A stretch of DNA of 64,000 nt from Pseudorhodoferax sp965279475. Lineage in GTDB: Bacteria; Pseudomonadota; Gammaproteobacteria; Burkholderiales; Burkholderiaceae_C. Numbering within the stretch: position 1 is the stretch's first letter; each line of letters starts with the position of its first letter. Where the stretch lies: NCBI GenBank assembly GCA_965279475.1, contig CBDIIA010000003.1, forward strand, positions 496,001 through 560,000. Reading direction: 5' to 3'. Position numbers and translations under genes: made by a program. Below, piece by piece: positions 30,468-41,425 of the stretch. The notes beneath the pieces are model-generated. The model was not told the origin of the DNA. It saw only the letters and a list, made by a program, of their open reading frames with translations, and ran no database searches.

Positions 30468-32504
30468 TCAGAGGTGGCTGAAACCCTGGCGGCGCTCCCA
30501 CCAGTCCAACACCTGTTCGACGGATTGATCGACCGTCAAATCGGAGTTGTCCAGCGTGAGGGCATCGGGGGCGGCTTTCAGCGGGGCGACGGCACGGGAT
30601 GAATCCCTGGCGTCGCGCGCTTCCAGGTCGGCGCGAAGAGCGTGGATTGTAGTTGAAATCCCCTTTGAAATCAACTGTTTATATCGGCGCTCGGCGCGAC
30701 GGCCCGCGCTGGCCGTCAGGTAGACCTTCAACTGCGCGCCCGGGAAGATGACCGTGCCCATGTCGCGGCCGTCCGCCACCAGGCCCGGCAGCCGGCGAAA
30801 GCTGTGCTGCAGCGAGACCAGCGCGGTGCGCACGGCCGGCAGCGCCGACACCTTCGACGCGTTCATGCCGGCTTCCTCGGTGCGGATGGCATCGGACACG
30901 TCCTCGCCATCGAGCCAGATCCGCCCGCCGCCGAAGCGCACCGGCAGCGTCGCGGCCATGCGGGCGATCTCGGCTTCGCACGCTGCGTCGATGCGCAGCC
31001 CGGCACGCAGGGCGGCCAGCGCGGTGATGCGGTACATCGCGCCCGAGTCCAGGAAGTGGTAGCCCAGCCGGGCGGCGACCTCGGCGGCCACCGTGCCCTT
31101 GCCGGACGCCGTGGGCCCGTCGACGCAGAGCACCGGGATGTGCTCGCGCGGCGTCGCCGAGACCGACAGCAGCGTCTCGAAGTAGTCGGGGAAGGTCTTG
31201 GCGACGCACTTCGGGTCTTCGATGCGCACCGCGACGCCGGCGCCACCGTGCTCCGGGCTCAACGTCAGGTTGAACGCGGCGAGCGAGAAGCACATCGCCA
31301 TCCGGTGGTCGTCGTAGGTGTGGATGCTGGCCGGTCGCCAAGCGGCGGCAGAGGCCGGCGGCGTGACGCGCAGGAAGTCGGCGCCTTCGTCGATCTGTGC
31401 GCCCAGCTTGCGCAGCTCGGCCGCCATGGCGGCGATGCGGTCGGTCTCCTTGACGCGCCAGCTCGCGATGTTGCGCAGCGTGGTCGTGCCGTCGGCATAG
31501 AGCGCCATCACGCCCAGCGTCATGGCCGCGTCGGGGATGTGGTTGCAGTCGAGTTCGATCGCCTTCAGCGGCCACCTGCCGCGCGCGATCTCGAGCCAGT
31601 TGGGGCCGCTGGTGATGCGTGCGCCCATCGCTTGGGCGGCTTCGACGAAGCGGATGTCGCCCTGGATCGAGGCCGAACCCACGCCTTCGATGCGCACGGG
31701 CTGGCTGGGATCGGCGGCGGCGATTGCGCCCAGCGCGATGAAATAGCTGGCCGACGACGCATCGGCCTCGACGTGGATCGCGCCCGGCGACATGTAGCGG
31801 CTGCCGGCGGGAATCGTGAAGCGCTGCCAGTCGTGTTCGACGACGATGCCGAAGCGGGCGAGCAGGTTCAGCGTGATCGCAATATAGGGCTTGGAGATCA
31901 GTTCGCCGACCACCTCGATCACGATCGCCTTGGCCGCGACCAGCGGCAGCGCCATCAGCAGCGCCGTCAGGAACTGGCTGGAAACGTCGCCGCGCACGCG
32001 GATCGGTGCGTCGAGCTGCAGTGTCCGCGCGCCGCTGCCGGCACCCAGCAGCAGCGGCGGATAACCCTCGTTGCCGGTGTAGGCGATGTCGCAGCCGAGC
32101 TGGCGCAGCGCGTCGACCAGGTCGCCGATCGGGCGCTCGTGCATGCGCGGCACGCCGTGCAGTGCGAAGCGCCCGCCCAGCAGTGCCAGCACGGCCGTCA
32201 GCGGCCGGATGGCGGTGCCGGCGTTCCCCATGAACAGGTCGGCCTCGGCCACGGCGAGGCGGCCGTCGAGACCGGTGATGGTGACCGTGCTGCCTTCGCG
32301 GGCGATGCCGCAGCCCAGCGTGCCGAGCGCGGCCAGCATGACCTTGGTGTCGTCGGAGTCGAGCAGGTCATGGACGCGGGTGGTGCCGCCGCTCAGCGCC
32401 GACATCAGCAGCACCCGGTTGGAGATGCTCTTGGAGCCGGGCAGTACCACGGTTCCGGCTGCTCCCTGCAGTGGCGGGAGGTCGAGAAACGCAGTGTTGA
32501 ACAT
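30468..32504 (-). CDS. aroA/cmk: AroA-Cmk fusion: EPSP synthase + cytidylate kinase
   Basis: A 678-aa bifunctional chain. Residues 1 to about 440 are 3-phosphoshikimate 1-carboxyvinyltransferase (LPGSKSISNRVLLMSAL, MGNAGTAIRPLTA, DDHRMAMCFS). About 455-678 are cytidylate kinase, with P-loop GPTASGKGT, DSGAMYR and VADGRDMGTVIFP. Separate genes are usual elsewhere; fusion in this operon is known in some Burkholderiales. The start overlaps the tyrA stop by one base (TAATG). It links aromatic amino-acid synthesis with CMP phosphorylation in one polypeptide. Confidence 0.95.
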   Translation of the reverse strand: MFNTAFLDLPPLQGAAGTVVLPGSKSISNRVLLMSALSGGTTRVHDLLDSDDTKVMLAALGTLGCGIAREGSTVTITGLDGRLAVAEADLFMGNAGTAIRPLTAVLALLGGRFALHGVPRMHERPIGDLVDALRQLGCDIAYTGNEGYPPLLLGAGSGARTLQLDAPIRVRGDVSSQFLTALLMALPLVAAKAIVIEVVGELISKPYIAITLNLLARFGIVVEHDWQRFTIPAGSRYMSPGAIHVEADASSASYFIALGAIAAADPSQPVRIEGVGSASIQGDIRFVEAAQAMGARITSGPNWLEIARGRWPLKAIELDCNHIPDAAMTLGVMALYADGTTTLRNIASWRVKETDRIAAMAAELRKLGAQIDEGADFLRVTPPASAAAWRPASIHTYDDHRMAMCFSLAAFNLTLSPEHGGAGVAVRIEDPKCVAKTFPDYFETLLSVSATPREHIPVLCVDGPTASGKGTVAAEVAARLGYHFLDSGAMYRITALAALRAGLRIDAACEAEIARMAATLPVRFGGGRIWLDGEDVSDAIRTEEAGMNASKVSALPAVRTALVSLQHSFRRLPGLVADGRDMGTVIFPGAQLKVYLTASAGRRAERRYKQLISKGISTTIHALRADLEARDARDSSRAVAPLKAAPDALTLDNSDLTVDQSVEQVLDWWERRQGFSHL

Positions 32505-33382
32505 TACTTCTTCGGGTTGAACGAGGCCATGCTCCAGCGCGCCCGTGTGCGGCTAGCTTCCTCGATCAGGCTTTCGAGAGCCGGGCCGTTGTTCTGGGTG
32601 ATGACGTGCTCGAGTGTCTGGAGCGCGTGCTGGTAGATCTTGAACTGCGCCAGCAGCTGTTCGCGATTCGCGAGAAAGATGTCGCGCCACATCTTGGGGT
32701 CGCTCGCGGCGATGCGCGTGAAATCGCGAAAGCCCGGGCCCGCCAGCGCCAGGTATTCGGCGCCGTTCGGCTGGTTTGCAATGCCATGCATCATCGCAAA
32801 GGCCAGCAGGTGGGGCAGGTGGCTGACGGCGGCGAAGGTGGCATCGTGCGCCTCGGGCGTCATCTGCACGACCTTGCTGCCAAGCGCGCTCCATACGTCG
32901 ACGGCCTGCTGCAGCTGCCTGGGCAAGGTGCTGGCGGTCGGCGTGAGGATCACGTGTTTGCCGGTGTAGAGATCGGCGTCGGCGTGATCGACGCCCGCTA
33001 CTTCCTTGCCGGTGATCGGGTGTGCCGGCACGAACGAGCCGACCTGCTCGCGCAAGGCGCGTTGTGCGGCGAGGATCACATCGCCCTTGGTCGAGCCGAC
33101 GTCCATCACCAGCGTGGTGGCATTCACCAGATGGCGGATCGACTTCAGTGTGCTTTCGGTGGCCGCCACTGGCACCGCCACCAGCACGATGTCGGCACCC
33201 GAGATCGCGAGCAGCGCCGACGGCGCCTCGACGTCGATCACGCCCAGCTGGCGCGCCCGGTCGGTGGTCGATGGCGACTTGCTGTAGCCGACCACGCGCT
33301 TGACCAGCCCGGCCCGCTTGAGCGCGAGCGCGAACGACCCGCCCATCAGGCCGCAGCCGATCAGGCCGAGTTGCTCAAACAT
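32504..33382 (-). CDS. tyrA: Prephenate dehydrogenase
   Basis: A 292-aa NAD-dependent TyrA. The N-terminal Rossmann motif is GLIGCGLMGGSFALAL. Family features include HPITGKEVAGVDHADADLY and a C-terminal helical domain with FRDFTRIAASDPKMWRDI. It converts prephenate to 4-hydroxyphenylpyruvate for tyrosine. No chorismate-mutase domain is attached; that activity is in the adjacent pheA. Confidence 0.95.
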   Translation of the reverse strand: MFEQLGLIGCGLMGGSFALALKRAGLVKRVVGYSKSPSTTDRARQLGVIDVEAPSALLAISGADIVLVAVPVAATESTLKSIRHLVNATTLVMDVGSTKGDVILAAQRALREQVGSFVPAHPITGKEVAGVDHADADLYTGKHVILTPTASTLPRQLQQAVDVWSALGSKVVQMTPEAHDATFAAVSHLPHLLAFAMMHGIANQPNGAEYLALAGPGFRDFTRIAASDPKMWRDIFLANREQLLAQFKIYQHALQTLEHVITQNNGPALESLIEEASRTRARWSMASFNPKK

Positions 33383-33391
33383 GGTGGGCGC

Positions 33392-34504
33392 TCATGTGGT
33401 GGCGCTGACCGGGTAGGTGCCCAGCACCTTGTAGAAGGCGCACAGCGACTGCAGCTCGGACAAGGCCTTGGCCACGTGCGGCTGCGACGGGTGGCCATCG
33501 AGGTCGATGTAGAAGTAGTAGTCCCACTGGCCGGTGCGGGCCGGCCGCGATTCGAAGCGCGTCATCGACACCCCGTTGGTCTTCAGTGGCACCAGCAGGT
33601 CGTGCACCGCACCGGGCCGGTTGGGCACCGAGACCACGAGGCTGGTGCAGTCCTTGCCCGACGCCGGTGGCGTGGCCAGCGTCTGCGGCAGGCAGATCAC
33701 GGCGAAGCGGGTGCGGTTGTGTGCATCGTCCTGGATCGCGGCGGCGGCAATGTGCAGGCCGAACTGGGCCGCGGCCCGGTCGCTGGCCAGGCCGGCCCAG
33801 GCCGGGTTGGTGGTGGCCAGGCGCGCGCCTTCGGCGTTGCTCGACACCGCCCGGCGCTCGACCTGCGGCAGGTGGCGCGACAGCCAGCTGTGGCACTGCG
33901 CCAGCGCCTGCGGATGCGCCAGCACCGCCTCGATGCCTTCGAGCGAATTGCTCTGGCGCAGCAGGTTGTGCCGCACCATCAGGCTCACTTCGCCGACCAC
34001 GTGGGTCGGCGTGTGCAGCAGCAGGTCGAGTGAGCGGGTGACCACGCCCTCGGCCGAACTCTCGATGCCGACCACGCCGAACTCGACCGTGCCGGCCGCG
34101 GTGGCGTGGAACACCTCGTCGAAATTGGCGCAGTACAGCAGGTCGACCGCGCTGCCGAAGTAGCTGATGGCCGCCTGCTCGCAGAAAGTGCCGGCCGGGC
34201 CCAGCACGGCGACGCGTTGCGGTGCCTCGAGCGCGAGGCAGGCCGACATGATCTCGCGCCAGATGGCCGCGACGTGCGGGTCCTTCAGCGGCCCCTCGTT
34301 GGCCTGCTGGATCTTGGCGATCACCTGGGCCGCGCGGTCGGGCCGGAAGAACGGCGTGCCCTCGCGGCGCTTGACCTCGCCCACCTGCTCGGCGACGTGG
34401 GCACGCTGGTTCAGCAGGGACAGCAACTGACGGTCGAGCGCATCGATCTGCACGCGCAGCGGGGCGAGATCGTCCTTGGGGAGGGGCAGTGCTTCGGCGC
34501 TCAT
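33392..34504 (-). CDS. pheA: Bifunctional chorismate mutase/prephenate dehydratase
   Basis: A 370-aa enzyme. The N-terminal AroQ chorismate mutase helix bundle (LRVQIDALDRQLLSLLNQRA) occupies about 15-95. The prephenate dehydratase domain (GPAGTFCEQAAISYFG, GVVGIESSAEGVV) is at about 100-280. A C-terminal ACT domain (TSLVVSVPNRPGAVHDLL, ESRPARTGQWDYYFYIDL) senses phenylalanine. It lies nine bases upstream of tyrA. Confidence 0.95.
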   Translation of the reverse strand: MSAEALPLPKDDLAPLRVQIDALDRQLLSLLNQRAHVAEQVGEVKRREGTPFFRPDRAAQVIAKIQQANEGPLKDPHVAAIWREIMSACLALEAPQRVAVLGPAGTFCEQAAISYFGSAVDLLYCANFDEVFHATAAGTVEFGVVGIESSAEGVVTRSLDLLLHTPTHVVGEVSLMVRHNLLRQSNSLEGIEAVLAHPQALAQCHSWLSRHLPQVERRAVSSNAEGARLATTNPAWAGLASDRAAAQFGLHIAAAAIQDDAHNRTRFAVICLPQTLATPPASGKDCTSLVVSVPNRPGAVHDLLVPLKTNGVSMTRFESRPARTGQWDYYFYIDLDGHPSQPHVAKALSELQSLCAFYKVLGTYPVSATT

Positions 34505-34522
34505 CGATCGTGCGGTGTCGGG

Positions 34523-35629
34523 TCAGGCGTGGGAGGTTTCAAATTCTCGCATGTACGCGACGAGCGCCTGCACGCCGGCGAGCGGGATCGCGTTGTAGAT
34601 GCTGGCACGCATGCCGCCGACCGACTTGTGGCCCTTCAGCTGCAGCAGGCCGCGGGCCTTGGCCCCGGCCAGGAACGCGTCGTTGCGCGACTCGTCGCGC
34701 AGGAAGAACGGCACGTTCATGCGCGAACGGCAATCGGCGGCGACCTTGTTGACGTACAGCTGCGAGCCGTCGATGGCGCTGTACAGCAGGTCGGCCTTGG
34801 CCTTGTTGCGGATCTCCATCGCGGCGATGCTGGTGGTCGTGCCTTCGCGCTGCTGCTGCAGCCAGCGGAAGGTCAGCCCGGCGATGTAGATCGCATAGGT
34901 GGGCGGCGTGTTGTACATCGAACCGTGCTCGGCCACCGTCTTGTAGTCGAACGCGCTGGGGCAGACCGCCAGGGCGTGGCCCAGCAGATCCTCGCGCACG
35001 ACCACCAGCGTGAGGCCGGCAGGCCCCAGGTTCTTCTGCGCGCCGCCGAATGCCAGCCCCACCTTGCTCCAATCGACCGGCCGCGAGGCCACGTGGGAGG
35101 AGAAGTCGATCACCAGCGGGGCATCGCAACCCAGCGCCTTCAGGTCGGGCAGGGACTGGAACTCCACGCCGTGGATCGTCTCGTTGGTGCAGGCGTGCAC
35201 ATAACTCGGCTTGCTGCTCAGCTGCCAGCTGGACGGCGCGGGCAGGCTGGTGTGGCCGTCGTGCGCATTGCTCGCGGCGACGTGGGGCGTGCAGTAGCGC
35301 GCCGCTTCCTTCAGCGACTTCTGGCTCCAGCTGCCGGTGACGACGAAGTCGACCGTGCCGCCGCGCGACAGGTTCAACGGCACGATGGCGTTCTCGGCGA
35401 GGCCGCCGCCCTGCATGAACAGGATCTTGAAGTGGGCGGGTACGGCCAGCAACGCACGCAGATCGGCTTCGGCGGCTTCGTAGATCGAGATGAATTCCTT
35501 GCCGCGGTGGCTCATCTCCATGACGCTCATGCCGCTGCCGTGCCAGTCGAGCATCTCTGCTGCGGCCTGGGTCAGCACTTCTTCGGGAATGGCCGCCGGG
35601 CCGGCGGAAAAATTGTACGGACGGCTCAT
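34523..35629 (-). CDS. serC: Phosphoserine aminotransferase
   Basis: A 368-aa PLP enzyme of serine and pyridoxine synthesis. NFSAGPAAIPEEVL is the family N-terminus. The PLP lysine is in FGGAQKNLGPAGLT. The C-terminal MNVPFFL and VGGMRASIYNAIP blocks are conserved. It lies 95 bp downstream of gyrA and 18 bp upstream of pheA. Confidence 0.96.
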   Translation of the reverse strand: MSRPYNFSAGPAAIPEEVLTQAAAEMLDWHGSGMSVMEMSHRGKEFISIYEAAEADLRALLAVPAHFKILFMQGGGLAENAIVPLNLSRGGTVDFVVTGSWSQKSLKEAARYCTPHVAASNAHDGHTSLPAPSSWQLSSKPSYVHACTNETIHGVEFQSLPDLKALGCDAPLVIDFSSHVASRPVDWSKVGLAFGGAQKNLGPAGLTLVVVREDLLGHALAVCPSAFDYKTVAEHGSMYNTPPTYAIYIAGLTFRWLQQQREGTTTSIAAMEIRNKAKADLLYSAIDGSQLYVNKVAADCRSRMNVPFFLRDESRNDAFLAGAKARGLLQLKGHKSVGGMRASIYNAIPLAGVQALVAYMREFETSHA

Positions 35630-35724
35630 GGTGGATCATGCAATGCAGGTGGGCCGCTGCGGATGGTGTGCGGCGCGGTGGAGACCGGGGCGAACGCGCA
35701 GCCGCAGCGCGGCTGCGCAGGCGT

Positions 35725-38388
<2,664 letters not shown>

Positions 38389-38502
38389 GTGAAGAACAGG
38401 GCTGGCGGGAGTCGTTCATTTTACGGTCAAGCTGCTGTAGTTAACGCGCAACAGAACCTCCGGCTTTGGCTTTTGTCCTACGGTTCGAGCAGCGAATTGC
38501 CC

Positions 38503-38530
38503 TTGGAGCAACATGGACGTGTGGCACAAT
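38503..38530 (+). promoter_or_regulatory. Candidate sigma-70 promoter of the OmpA-family gene
   Basis: TTGGAG at 38503-38508 and CACAAT at 38525-38530 are separated by 16 bp, about 80 bp upstream of the start codon. The match is moderate. The leader also contains AGAGGAG just before the ATG. Confidence 0.4.
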
Positions 38531-38611
38531 TCACGAGAACGTGCTCAGTGGTGGTCACTGCAGACGTCCTGTTTCGCAGCGCTGCTGCGCCTTTTTCCCC
38601 AGAGGAGAACC

Positions 38612-39280
38612 ATGAAGAAATTGAATAAAGTGGCGATGATGTTTGCCTCCGCAGCGCTCGTTACTGCCGCCGGTGCACAGACTGTTGACAACTGGCGTAC
38701 GTCCGACACGACGTTGGTCTGGAAGACGTCGGATCAAACCCTGTGCTGGCGCAATGCCTACTGGACGCCTGCAACGGCTGCCGTGGGTTGCGATGGCGCG
38801 ATCGTTGCACAAGCTGCTGCTGCACCTGCTCCCGCCCCGATGGCTCCCCCGGCATCGGCACCGGCTCCTGCCGCTGCTGCTCCCGCAGCCCCGGCCGCCG
38901 CAGCCGCTGCTCAGCCGCCTGCAGCCACCAAGGTTACCTACGCAGCCGACGCTTTCTTCGACTTCGACAAGTCCGTGTTGAAGCCTGAAGGCAAGGCCAA
39001 GCTGGATGACCTGACCAGCAAGATCAAGGGCATCAACCTGGAAGTCATCATCGCCGTTGGCCACACCGACTCGGTGGGTAGCGATGCTTACAACCAGAAG
39101 CTGTCGGTCCGTCGTTCCGAAGCCGTCAAGGCTTATCTGGTGTCCAAGGGCATCGAAAAGAACCGCGTCTACACCGAAGGCAAGGGCGAGAAGCAACCGG
39201 TTGCAGACAACAAGACTGCAGAAGGCCGTGCCAAGAACCGCCGCGTGGAAATCGAAGTGGTCGGTACCCGCGCCAACTGA
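38612..39280 (+). CDS. OmpA-family outer membrane protein
   Basis: A 222-aa envelope protein. The signal peptide (MKKLNKVAMMFASAALVTAAGA) is followed by a short Trp/Cys-containing domain, an Ala/Pro-rich linker (about 70-105) and a C-terminal OmpA peptidoglycan-binding domain (FFDFDKSVLKPEGKAKLDDL, then VGHTDSVGSDAYNQKLSVRR). There is no eight-stranded barrel, so this is the short OmpA-like class common in Burkholderiales. AGAGGAG precedes the start. Confidence 0.93.
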   Translation: MKKLNKVAMMFASAALVTAAGAQTVDNWRTSDTTLVWKTSDQTLCWRNAYWTPATAAVGCDGAIVAQAAAAPAPAPMAPPASAPAPAAAAPAAPAAAAAAQPPAATKVTYAADAFFDFDKSVLKPEGKAKLDDLTSKIKGINLEVIIAVGHTDSVGSDAYNQKLSVRRSEAVKAYLVSKGIEKNRVYTEGKGEKQPVADNKTAEGRAKNRRVEIEVVGTRAN

Positions 39281-39297
39281 TCTCTCTGAGTCTCATG

Positions 39298-39358
39298 CAA
39301 GCCCTCCGGGCTTGCATGCGCAAAAGCCCGCCAGCACACGCCAGCGGGCTTTTTTTTG
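39298..39358 (+). terminator. Tandem hairpins, Rho-independent terminator after the ompA-family gene
   Basis: A first stem GCAAGCCC/GGGCTTGC (39298-39316) is followed by AAAGCCCGC...GCGGGCTTT and a T8 run (39322-39357). It separates the ompA-family gene from ubiG. Confidence 0.9.
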
Positions 39359-39369
39359 TTCGGAACGTC

Positions 39370-40104
39370 ATGACCAAATCCATTGTGAATGCGGACCCCG
39401 CAGAACTGGCCAAGTTCTCGGAACTGGCACACCGGTGGTGGGACCCGGAAAGCGAATTCCGCCCGCTCCACCAGATCAATCCGTTGCGGCTGGGCTGGAT
39501 CGACGAGGTCACCCCGTTGCGTGGGCAGCGCGTGCTCGACGTCGGTTGCGGCGGCGGCATCCTGGCGGACTCGATGGCCCGCAAAGGTGCGCAGGTGCTC
39601 GGAATCGATCTGTCGACCAAGGCACTGAAGGTGGCGCGCCTGCATGCCATCGAAGCCTCTACTCCGAACGTCGAATACCGCGAAGTCAGCGCTGAAGACA
39701 TGGCATCGGAAGCGCCCGGGCAATTCGACGTGGTGACCTGCATGGAGATGCTGGAACACGTGCCTGACCCGTCATCGGTGGTGCGCGCCTGTGCGGCCCT
39801 GGCCAGGCCGGGCGGCTGGGTGTTCTTCTCCACGATCAACCGGAACCCCAAGTCCTTCCTGTTCGCGATCCTTGGTGCCGAGTACATCCTGGGTCTGCTG
39901 CCGAGGGGGACGCACACCTACCCGAAGTTCATCCGGCCCAGCGAGCTCGGGCGCGCCTGCCGGGATGCGGGCCTGTCGCTGCAGCGCACGCGCGGCATGG
40001 AACACAACCCCGTGACGCGCCGTTACTGGCTGAGCGACGACGCCAGCGTCAACTACCTCATGGCCACACGCAAACCGATGGTGGATGACGCGCATGTTCA
40101 ATGA
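39370..40104 (+). CDS. ubiG: Ubiquinone biosynthesis O-methyltransferase
   Basis: A 244-aa SAM-dependent methyltransferase acting at the two O-methylation steps of ubiquinone synthesis. The N-terminal EFSELAHRWWD-type signature (AELAKFSELAHRWWDPESEF) and SAM motif VLDVGCGGGILADSMA are typical of UbiG. It overlaps gph by 20 bp and the two form an operon, as often seen in betaproteobacteria. Confidence 0.95.
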   Translation: MTKSIVNADPAELAKFSELAHRWWDPESEFRPLHQINPLRLGWIDEVTPLRGQRVLDVGCGGGILADSMARKGAQVLGIDLSTKALKVARLHAIEASTPNVEYREVSAEDMASEAPGQFDVVTCMEMLEHVPDPSSVVRACAALARPGGWVFFSTINRNPKSFLFAILGAEYILGLLPRGTHTYPKFIRPSELGRACRDAGLSLQRTRGMEHNPVTRRYWLSDDASVNYLMATRKPMVDDAHVQ

Positions 40105-40768
40105 CGTGGATGCCGTGCTGTTCGACCTCGACGGCACCTTGATCGACAGCGCCCCAGACCTCGGCGCGGCCGCGGACAAGATGCGCACCGACCGTGGCCT
40201 GCCCCCGTATGCATTGGAGCGGTACCGGCCGATGGCTGGCGCCGGTGCCCGAGGCATGCTGGGCATCGCCTTCCGCATGAAGCCGGCCGATGCAGAGTTT
40301 GCCGCGCTGCGCGAGGAGTTCTTCGTCAACTACGAGAACTGCATGACACAGCGTACCGTCGTGTTCGACGGCGTTGCCTCGCTGATCGAACGGTTGGTGG
40401 CCTGCGGTCTGCCCTGGGGCGTGGTGACCAACAAGGCCGAGCGGTTTTCGTTGCCCCTGACCAGGCGCATGCCGCTGTTCGCCTCCGCGCGCACCGTGGT
40501 GAGCGGCGACACCACGCCGCACGCCAAGCCCCATCCCGCACCGCTGCTCGAAGCCGCACGCCAACTCGGCGTGGACCCGGCGCGCTGCATCTATGTGGGT
40601 GACGACGAACGCGACATCGTGGCAGGCCACGCTGCGCGCATGGGAACGGTGGTTGCCACCTACGGCTACCTCGGCGAGCAATCGGACACCTCGGGTTGGG
40701 GTGCACACGCCAGCATTGCGGCACCGCTTGAACTGCTGCGCCTGATTTCCGCTTGCAATCCGGCGTGA
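40085..40768 (+). CDS. gph: Phosphoglycolate phosphatase (HAD family)
   Basis: A 227-aa HAD phosphatase. Motif I is FDLDGTLID, motif II VTNK, and motif III/IV KPHPAPLLEAA and YVGDDERDI. It removes 2-phosphoglycolate, for example from DNA repair. The start at 40085 overlaps ubiG; an ATG three codons later is an alternative. Its 3' end lies just before the ssrA promoter. Confidence 0.92.
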   Translation: MTRMFNDVDAVLFDLDGTLIDSAPDLGAAADKMRTDRGLPPYALERYRPMAGAGARGMLGIAFRMKPADAEFAALREEFFVNYENCMTQRTVVFDGVASLIERLVACGLPWGVVTNKAERFSLPLTRRMPLFASARTVVSGDTTPHAKPHPAPLLEAARQLGVDPARCIYVGDDERDIVAGHAARMGTVVATYGYLGEQSDTSGWGAHASIAAPLELLRLISACNPA

Positions 40769-40779
40769 TGGCCTAAAAT
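40753..40779 (+). promoter_or_regulatory. ssrA promoter
   Basis: TTGCAA at 40753-40758 and TAAAAT at 40774-40779 (15-bp spacing; 16 if CTTGCA is used) lie ten bases upstream of the GGGGCTG that begins tmRNA. The -35 box is inside the end of gph. Confidence 0.7.
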
Positions 40780-40788
40780 GCGAGTCTT

Positions 40789-41175
40789 GGGGCTGCACTG
40801 GTTTCGACGTGGGTACGGAATCGTTGTGGTGCATGTCGAGCTGAATGCGCTCGTAAAACAGATTCAAACAAACTAACTGCAAACGACGAACGTTTCGCAC
40901 TCGCTGCTTAATTGCCAGTGAGCTTTACAACAGCAGGCCGATGGGCTGGGCAAGGGGTACTTGACGCAAGTTGAGCGCTCCCGGCTGTAAAGATAATTTC
41001 ATCGGCTGGCTTCTGTCCGGGTACCTTGGATGGAGGCGAGAAAATAGGGTGCTGGCGTCCTGTGTAGCGTGTGGCTGCGCGACACAGGTGGCGAGACTCA
41101 AAACAGACCACTAAACATGTAGATCTGCTCGAAGATGGCTTGCGGACGGGGGTTCAAATCCCCCCAGCTCCACCA
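40789..41175 (+). ncRNA. ssrA: Transfer-messenger RNA (tmRNA)
   Basis: A 387-nt tmRNA. The 5' end GGGGCTGCACTGGTTTCGACG and the 3' end GGGGGTTCAAATCCCCCCAG plus CTCCACCA form the tRNA-like domain with encoded CCA. The tag reading frame is at 40879-40911 (resume codon GCA), giving ANDERFALAA-stop; with the charged alanine the full tag is AANDERFALAA. tmRNA rescues stalled ribosomes and marks the products for ClpXP. The 3' end is the integration site of the island that follows, and remains intact. Confidence 0.97.
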
Positions 41176-41204
41176 CCACACTGTACAAAGGCCGCTAGGA
41201 ACAT
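41162..41204 (+). mobile_element. attL: left 43-bp direct repeat of the ssrA island
   Basis: These 43 bases are identical to 63877-63919. They cover the last 14 nt of tmRNA and the left half of its terminator. The similarity continues to about 41229 with two substitutions and one indel. Confidence 0.93.
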
Positions 41205-41224
41205 ACACCTAGCGGCCTTTTTCT
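41187..41224 (+). terminator. ssrA terminator, right half supplied by the island
   Basis: AAAGGCCGCTAGG pairs over 13 bp with CCTAGCGGCCTTT, followed by a T run. The crossover region covers only the left arm, so the right arm comes from the island; the displaced host arm (CCTGGCGG) is at attR. Confidence 0.9.
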
Positions 41225-41289
41225 TTGGAAAATCAACAGCTTGCAGTACAGGGAAGGATAATAGCGTACATTGACAGCTACGCCAAAGC

Positions 41290-41425
41290 GGGGGAACATC
41301 CGGGGGAACGGGGGCACAAAATCGGTCTTTCTGGCAGTTTGTTCCCCCATTTCCCCCCTGTTTGCCCCCTGTTTGCCCCCGGTAGACCCTAGTTTGTTCC
41401 CCCACGCTGTTCTGGTTGTTCCCCC
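41290..41425. repeat. GGGGGAAC/GTTCCCCC repeats at left island end, likely integrase arm sites
   Basis: Three GGGGG(A/C)AC-type boxes start at 41290, 41302 and 41310. Inverted boxes follow: GTTCCCCC at 41341, 41396 and 41418, with TTTGCCCCC variants at 41361 and 41372. The last box abuts the GTG of the integrase gene. Two matching boxes occur near attR (63793, 63805). Presence at both ends suggests integrase arm binding; this is inferred. Confidence 0.6.
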
